From: an uncultured Bacilli bacterium
GTDB taxonomy: Bacteria > Bacillota_I > Bacilli_A > RF39 > UBA660
Assembly (NCBI GenBank): GCA_947585065.1
Contig: CANPWX010000042.1
Location: 1 to 8,277, forward strand
Length of the DNA: 8,277 bases
Direction: 5' to 3'
Positions 5,610 through 8,277 of the stretch are shown here, one piece after another. Below the pieces are notes generated by a model that did no database searches, was not told where the DNA came from, and was given only the letters and a program-made list of their open reading frames with translations. Numbering within the stretch: position 1 is the stretch's first letter; each line of letters starts with the position of its first letter. The position numbers were made by a program, and so were the translations under genes.

Positions 5610-6422
5610 ATGAATGAAATAACTTATGATAAAGTAGAAGAAGAAATTAATCCTAAAATAAAACAGTTATATTGGAATATAGCATTTGGTCTTCAAGATG
5701 TCGATGGATTAAAACCTTCTAAATATATGAAGGAACTATCTGAAGAACATATTCAAGGCAAAAAGACTTATCAAGAAGTTCAAAATGAAATAACTTCCTA
5801 TTATAGTAAAAATAAAGATAATCATGATGACGATGATGAAGAAGAAGCAGATGAAGTAGCAATTGCTATCTATGAAATACTAAGCGATAGATCATTTAGA
5901 TTTGATTTCTTAACTTTTAAAAATTATCATAAAAGATTATTTATTAATTTAGATAAAGAAAAATATAATCCAGGAAAATTTAGAAATTATAATTTTACAA
6001 AAGATGAGCCTGTACTTAATGGAGATACAGTAAAGTATCAATCATATAATTTAATTGAAGAAACATTAAAATATGATTTTAACGAAGAAAAAGAAATAGA
6101 TTATACTAAAACTAATGAAGAAGAATTAATAAATAGAATTGCTGAAATTGCCTCCAGGATATGGCAAATACATCCTTTTCAAGAAGGAAATACTAGAACA
6201 ACCGCTGTATTTATTCAAAAATATTTAATAAGTATGGGATTTAATATTAACAATGAAATATTTAAAGATAATGCTTTATATTTTAGAAATGCTTTGGTAA
6301 GAGCAAATTATACCAATTATAGTAAAGGTATTAAAGAAACAAATAAGTATTTAATTATGTTTTTTGAAAATTTGTTATTAAATAAAAATAATAATTTAAA
6401 TAATGATGATTTAAAAATATAA
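5610..6422 (+). CDS. Fic-domain protein adenylyltransferase with N-terminal VbhA-like antitoxin segment
   Basis: A 270-residue Fic protein, predicted to transfer AMP from ATP to a hydroxyl of a target protein. The active site is HPFQEGNTR (188-196), with catalytic H188, the metal-binding acidic residue E192 and R196. It is the HPFxEGNTR variant of HPFx(D/E)GNGR that is common in this branch. Residues about 20-65 (WNIAFGLQDVDGLKPSKY followed by a helix with IQGKKTYQEV) resemble the VbhA antitoxin fused to the toxin. At the inhibitory helix, where (S/T)xxxE(G/N) is expected, the residues are L28, D32 and G33. An acidic run (70-82) separates the two parts. AAGGAGG (5598-5604) gives strong initiation. 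The position right after the DUF262-HNH gene and near a type I restriction locus suggests a toxin-antitoxin or abortive-defence role. The target is unknown. Confidence 0.88.
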   Translation: MNEITYDKVEEEINPKIKQLYWNIAFGLQDVDGLKPSKYMKELSEEHIQGKKTYQEVQNEITSYYSKNKDNHDDDDEEEADEVAIAIYEILSDRSFRFDFLTFKNYHKRLFINLDKEKYNPGKFRNYNFTKDEPVLNGDTVKYQSYNLIEETLKYDFNEEKEIDYTKTNEEELINRIAEIASRIWQIHPFQEGNTRTTAVFIQKYLISMGFNINNEIFKDNALYFRNALVRANYTNYSKGIKETNKYLIMFFENLLLNKNNNLNNDDLKI

Positions 6423-6429
6423 AAAATAA

Positions 6430-6466
6430 GTAAAAGAGTTTGTGTGAATAATGCAAACTCTTTTAC
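6430..6466 (+). terminator. Perfect 13-bp inverted repeat after fic, likely terminator
   Basis: GTAAAAGAGTTTG (6430-6442) is an exact reverse complement of CAAACTCTTTTAC (6454-6466), with an 11-nt loop. It starts 7 bp after the fic stop. The GAGTTTG/CAAACTC core followed by TTTT, and preceded by AAAA, is the form of a terminator able to act in both directions. The short T run makes strength uncertain. Confidence 0.7.
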
Positions 6467-6490
6467 TGTGGAGAAAAGGAGAAAAAACAA

Positions 6491-6770
6491 ATCAAAATAA
6501 CAGTACAAAATGATAAGGATTATACAGTAATGAGAAAGATAAAGAATTAAGTTTAACAGCAAAAAATGACTTTCTATGATGTTATTACTACTTGATAGTT
6601 GGAGATATTCTTTAAACAAAATTAATAGTATTTGTGTTGAAAGCAAAAATTAATTAGAAAATGTAATTAAAGAAATAAAAGAAAAGCATTATTTAAAAGT
6701 AGAATAACTAAGAAAAGCTGATGGCAAAATTTATTATGAATATATCATATATAAAAAGCCGTTTAATTAG
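6491..6770 (+). pseudogene. Decayed helix-turn-helix (replication-initiator-like) gene
   Basis: A gene remnant readable in three frames. Frame one from 6491: IKITVQNDKDYTVM, with the expected ATG changed to ATC 9 nt after AGGAG (6477-6481). After a shift near 6534: KDKELSLTAKNDF. After a second shift, from 6576: MMLLLLDSWRYSLNKINSIC and so on to YYEYIIYKKPFN, TAG at 6768-6770. This last part is interrupted by TAA at 6651-6653 and 6705-6707. The order of pieces (NYTVM, xLSLxAKG, LPDSWxYSL, IKEIKEKHYLKV, YEYIIYEKP) matches the short winged-helix proteins often found on integrative elements and phages of Bacillota, usually annotated as helix-turn-helix or replication initiator. About five residues are missing between the first two pieces. 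With a lost start, two frameshifts and two nonsense codons it cannot be functional. Confidence 0.72.
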
Positions 6771-6803
6771 TTCAGATTACCTTTTACGGTATCTGGATTT
6801 TCT
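6771..6803 (+). terminator. Intrinsic terminator downstream of the decayed gene
   Basis: CAGATTACC (6773-6781) pairs with GGTATCTG (6788-6795) with one bulged T and a 6-nt loop, extended by TT/GA, then TTTTCT (6798-6803). It starts immediately after the relic's terminal TAG, so it was probably that gene's own terminator. Confidence 0.7.
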
Positions 6804-6931
6804 GTATACGGTATTTTAGTACACTATAAAGTATTTAAATTTATAAAATACGAAATAACAAGATAAATTAGATAAAATCCAAAATTAATTTCTTTTTTCG
6901 CCCAAATATTTATCTTTAATTAAAAATATGT
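6804..6931 (+). other. Non-coding A/T-rich spacer before the AbrB-like gene
   Basis: No gene is seen. GTATTTTA (6811-6818) and TAAAATAC (6844-6851) form an 8-bp inverted repeat 25 bp apart, without G/C stability. Together with the short dyad-like sequences nearby it could be an operator, but there is nothing specific to support that. Confidence 0.35.
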
Positions 6932-6960
6932 TATACTTATAAAGTAAGGAAAGTAAGGAA
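6932..6960 (+). promoter_or_regulatory. Promoter and duplicated ribosome-site sequence upstream of the AbrB-like gene
   Basis: TATACT (6932-6937) is a 5/6 -10 box with no clear -35. It is followed by a tandem repeat of AAAGTAAGG (6941-6949 and 6950-6958). The second copy supplies the AAGGAA ribosome site 6 to 7 nt before ATG 6966. Tandem copies this close to a -10 box could also be a binding site for the AbrB-like product, which is inference only. Confidence 0.45.
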
Positions 6961-6965
6961 AAAAT

Positions 6966-7187
6966 ATGAATAATGATAAATTTTTAGCAAATGCAAAATT
7001 AACTTCAAAAGGACAAATTACCATTCCTAAAATTGTTAGAGATAAAATGGAACTAGAAGAAGGGGATATAATAATATTTCATTTAGAAAACGAAGAAGTT
7101 AAAATGACTAATCGAAAACATTGCAAAATAAAAACTGATGATAATAAAAAACAAGCAATAATTAAAAGAGGTAAAAAAGATGAATAA
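6966..7187 (+). CDS. AbrB/MazE/SpoVT-family DNA-binding protein
   Basis: A 73-residue small DNA-binding protein. Residues 11-45 are a swapped-hairpin AbrB domain: KLTSKGQITIPKIVRDKM (11-28) followed by LEEGDIIIF (30-38), the classic SKGQxTIPxxVR...GD pattern. Such proteins dimerise and bind operator DNA as transcriptional repressors or as toxin-antitoxin antitoxins (MazE). The rest (47-73) is a Lys-rich basic tail without recognised domain. No toxin gene is next to it: the following gene is hsdM, whose ATG lies 8 bp inside this gene. It probably autoregulates the hsd operon from the promoter at 6932-6960. An antitoxin role is possible but unsupported here. Confidence 0.88.
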   Translation: MNNDKFLANAKLTSKGQITIPKIVRDKMELEEGDIIIFHLENEEVKMTNRKHCKIKTDDNKKQAIIKRGKKDE

Positions 7188-8277
7188 TACAATTAATGTT
7201 ACAAAAGAAGTAAATATGGTTTGGAGTATTGCAAATAAACTAAGGGGACCATATAAGAGTGATAAATATAAAGATGTAATAATACCAATGGTTATTATTA
7301 GAAGGTTTGAATGTGCACTTTCAAAAACTAAAAAAGCAGTATTAAATGAATACAATAGTGATAAAACAACGCCGTATAAAATGTTGTGTAAAAAATCTGG
7401 TTATTCTTTTTATAATACTAGTAAATTCGATTTAAAGGAATTATTAAATGATGCTGATCATATCGCCGATAATTTTAAATCATATATAAAAAGTTTTTCA
7501 CCAAATGTTAAAGAAATTATAGATAATTTATCATTTGAAAAAGAAATAGATAAAATGGATAAAAATAATAGATTATTAGGTGTAGTTAAAGAATTTTCTA
7601 ATTTAGATTTAAATCCTGAAACTGTAGATAACCATAAAATGGGATATATCTTTGAAGATATAATTAGAAGATTTTCAGAAAATGCTGAAGCAGGCGATCA
7701 CTTTACACCAAGAGAAGTAATAAAGTTAATGGTAGATATTTTAATTTCAGAGGGTTGTGATGACCTTATGGAAGCAGGCAAAGCAGTTACTATATTAGAT
7801 GCTGCGTGTGGAACGGGTGGAATGTTAAGTACTGCAAGAGATACAATTATAAAAATGAATCCAGATGCAGATGTTCAATTATTTGGTCAAGAAGTTAACA
7901 ATGAATCATATGCTATATGTTTGGCAGATATGATTATTAAAGGGCAAAGTGCTAATAATATTAAATTCCAAGATACAATGATTGAAGATTGCTTTAGAGC
8001 TACGTTAAATGAGCGGGAACAAAAAATGAGATTTGTTATTATGAACCCTCCTTTTGGACAACCTTGGGGTGGGAAAGACGCTGCTGAAGGTGTAGAAGAA
8101 GCAGTTAAGGAAGAATATAAATTAGGATTTAAAGGAAGATTTGGAGCGGGTTTACCTGCTACTGGAGATATGCAACTATTATTTATGCAACATGCTATTT
8201 CTAAATTGGATGATAATGGAAAAGCAGCTATTATTACAAATGGATCTCCATTGTTTTCTGGCGGAACATCATCAGGG
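7180..8277 (+). CDS. hsdM: Type I restriction-modification system methyltransferase subunit HsdM (N-terminal part)
   Basis: An open frame of 366 codons reaching the window edge. HsdM is the N6-adenine methyltransferase subunit that, with HsdS, protects host DNA and with HsdR forms the restriction complex. The N-terminal helical region (about 12-170) begins with VWSIANKLRGPYKSDKYKDV, typical of HsdM. HFTPREVIKLMV (174-185) is the conserved lead-in to the methylase fold. SAM-binding motif I is LDAACGTGGM (206-215), and catalytic motif IV is NPPF (289-292). AGAGGT (7167-7172) is 7 nt ahead of ATG 7180, which overlaps the AbrB-like gene by 8 bp in another frame. hsdS and hsdR are expected downstream, outside the window. 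All visible motifs are intact. Confidence 0.95.
   Translation, partial: MNNTINVTKEVNMVWSIANKLRGPYKSDKYKDVIIPMVIIRRFECALSKTKKAVLNEYNSDKTTPYKMLCKKSGYSFYNTSKFDLKELLNDADHIADNFKSYIKSFSPNVKEIIDNLSFEKEIDKMDKNNRLLGVVKEFSNLDLNPETVDNHKMGYIFEDIIRRFSENAEAGDHFTPREVIKLMVDILISEGCDDLMEAGKAVTILDAACGTGGMLSTARDTIIKMNPDADVQLFGQEVNNESYAICLADMIIKGQSANNIKFQDTMIEDCFRATLNEREQKMRFVIMNPPFGQPWGGKDAAEGVEEAVKEEYKLGFKGRFGAGLPATGDMQLLFMQHAISKLDDNGKAAIITNGSPLFSGGTSSG

Noticed and set aside
6863..6915. Short AGATAAA direct repeats and a TTTATCT copy as a repeat array
   Set aside because: Only two or three 7-bp A/T matches with irregular spacing; no CRISPR-like or iteron regularity.
602..7355. Reverse-strand open frames at 602-850, 1069-1404, 2608-2808, 3075-3290, 4400-4681, 6317-6646 and 7083-7355
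   Set aside because: All lie opposite well-supported genes, or opposite fic plus the decayed gene. They have Phe/Leu/Ile-rich translations typical of the complement of Lys/Glu-rich coding DNA, and show no recognisable domain.

Overview
The window is very AT-rich. Genes are tightly packed, with AGGTGA/AGGAGG-type ribosome binding sites and several 1 to 8 bp gene overlaps. The families present (oxygen-independent NrdD/NrdG, Bacillota-type Ku and ATP-dependent ligase, secE-nusG, an AbrB-type regulator) suggest an anaerobic low-GC Bacillota, probably a gut-type Bacilli/Erysipelotrichia or Clostridia genome. TGA is a normal stop (nrdD, nrdG and the pRiA4b-like gene) and TGG encodes Trp, so a Mycoplasma-type code is excluded. 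I cannot name the species.

Left half (1-3321), core genes in + orientation. It opens with the C-terminus of nrdD, which overlaps nrdG by 4 bp; a hairpin terminator overlapping the nrdG stop closes that unit. Next comes a minimal two-gene non-homologous end-joining module: ku, then an ATP-dependent ligase consisting only of the LigD ligase domain. secE and nusG follow, joined by a TAATG overlap, and end at a strong terminator. nusG is abnormal. An in-frame TAG interrupts its C-terminal KOW domain, the signature KOW glycine just before it is valine, and the remaining C-terminus reads on in the same frame after the stop.

Right half (3322-8277), accessory region, also all +. The usual rplK-rplA neighbours of nusG are absent. 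Instead there is a pRiA4b ORF-3-like gene, a probable decayed ORF, a DUF262-HNH nuclease (GmrSD/SspE-like architecture) followed 27 bp later by a Fic-domain AMP-transferase with an N-terminal VbhA-like antitoxin segment, a heavily decayed helix-turn-helix gene of a type common on mobile elements, and an AbrB/MazE-like regulator overlapping the start of a type I restriction-modification hsdM that runs off the right edge. This looks like a defence and mobile-element island placed directly downstream of secE-nusG.

The genes appear to form these units: nrdD-nrdG (anaerobic deoxynucleotide synthesis), ku-ligD (double-strand break repair), secE-nusG (secretion and transcription elongation), DUF262-HNH plus fic (candidate anti-phage pair), and abrB-hsdM (candidate self-regulated restriction-modification operon). 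No tRNA, rRNA, CRISPR array or complete insertion sequence was seen.
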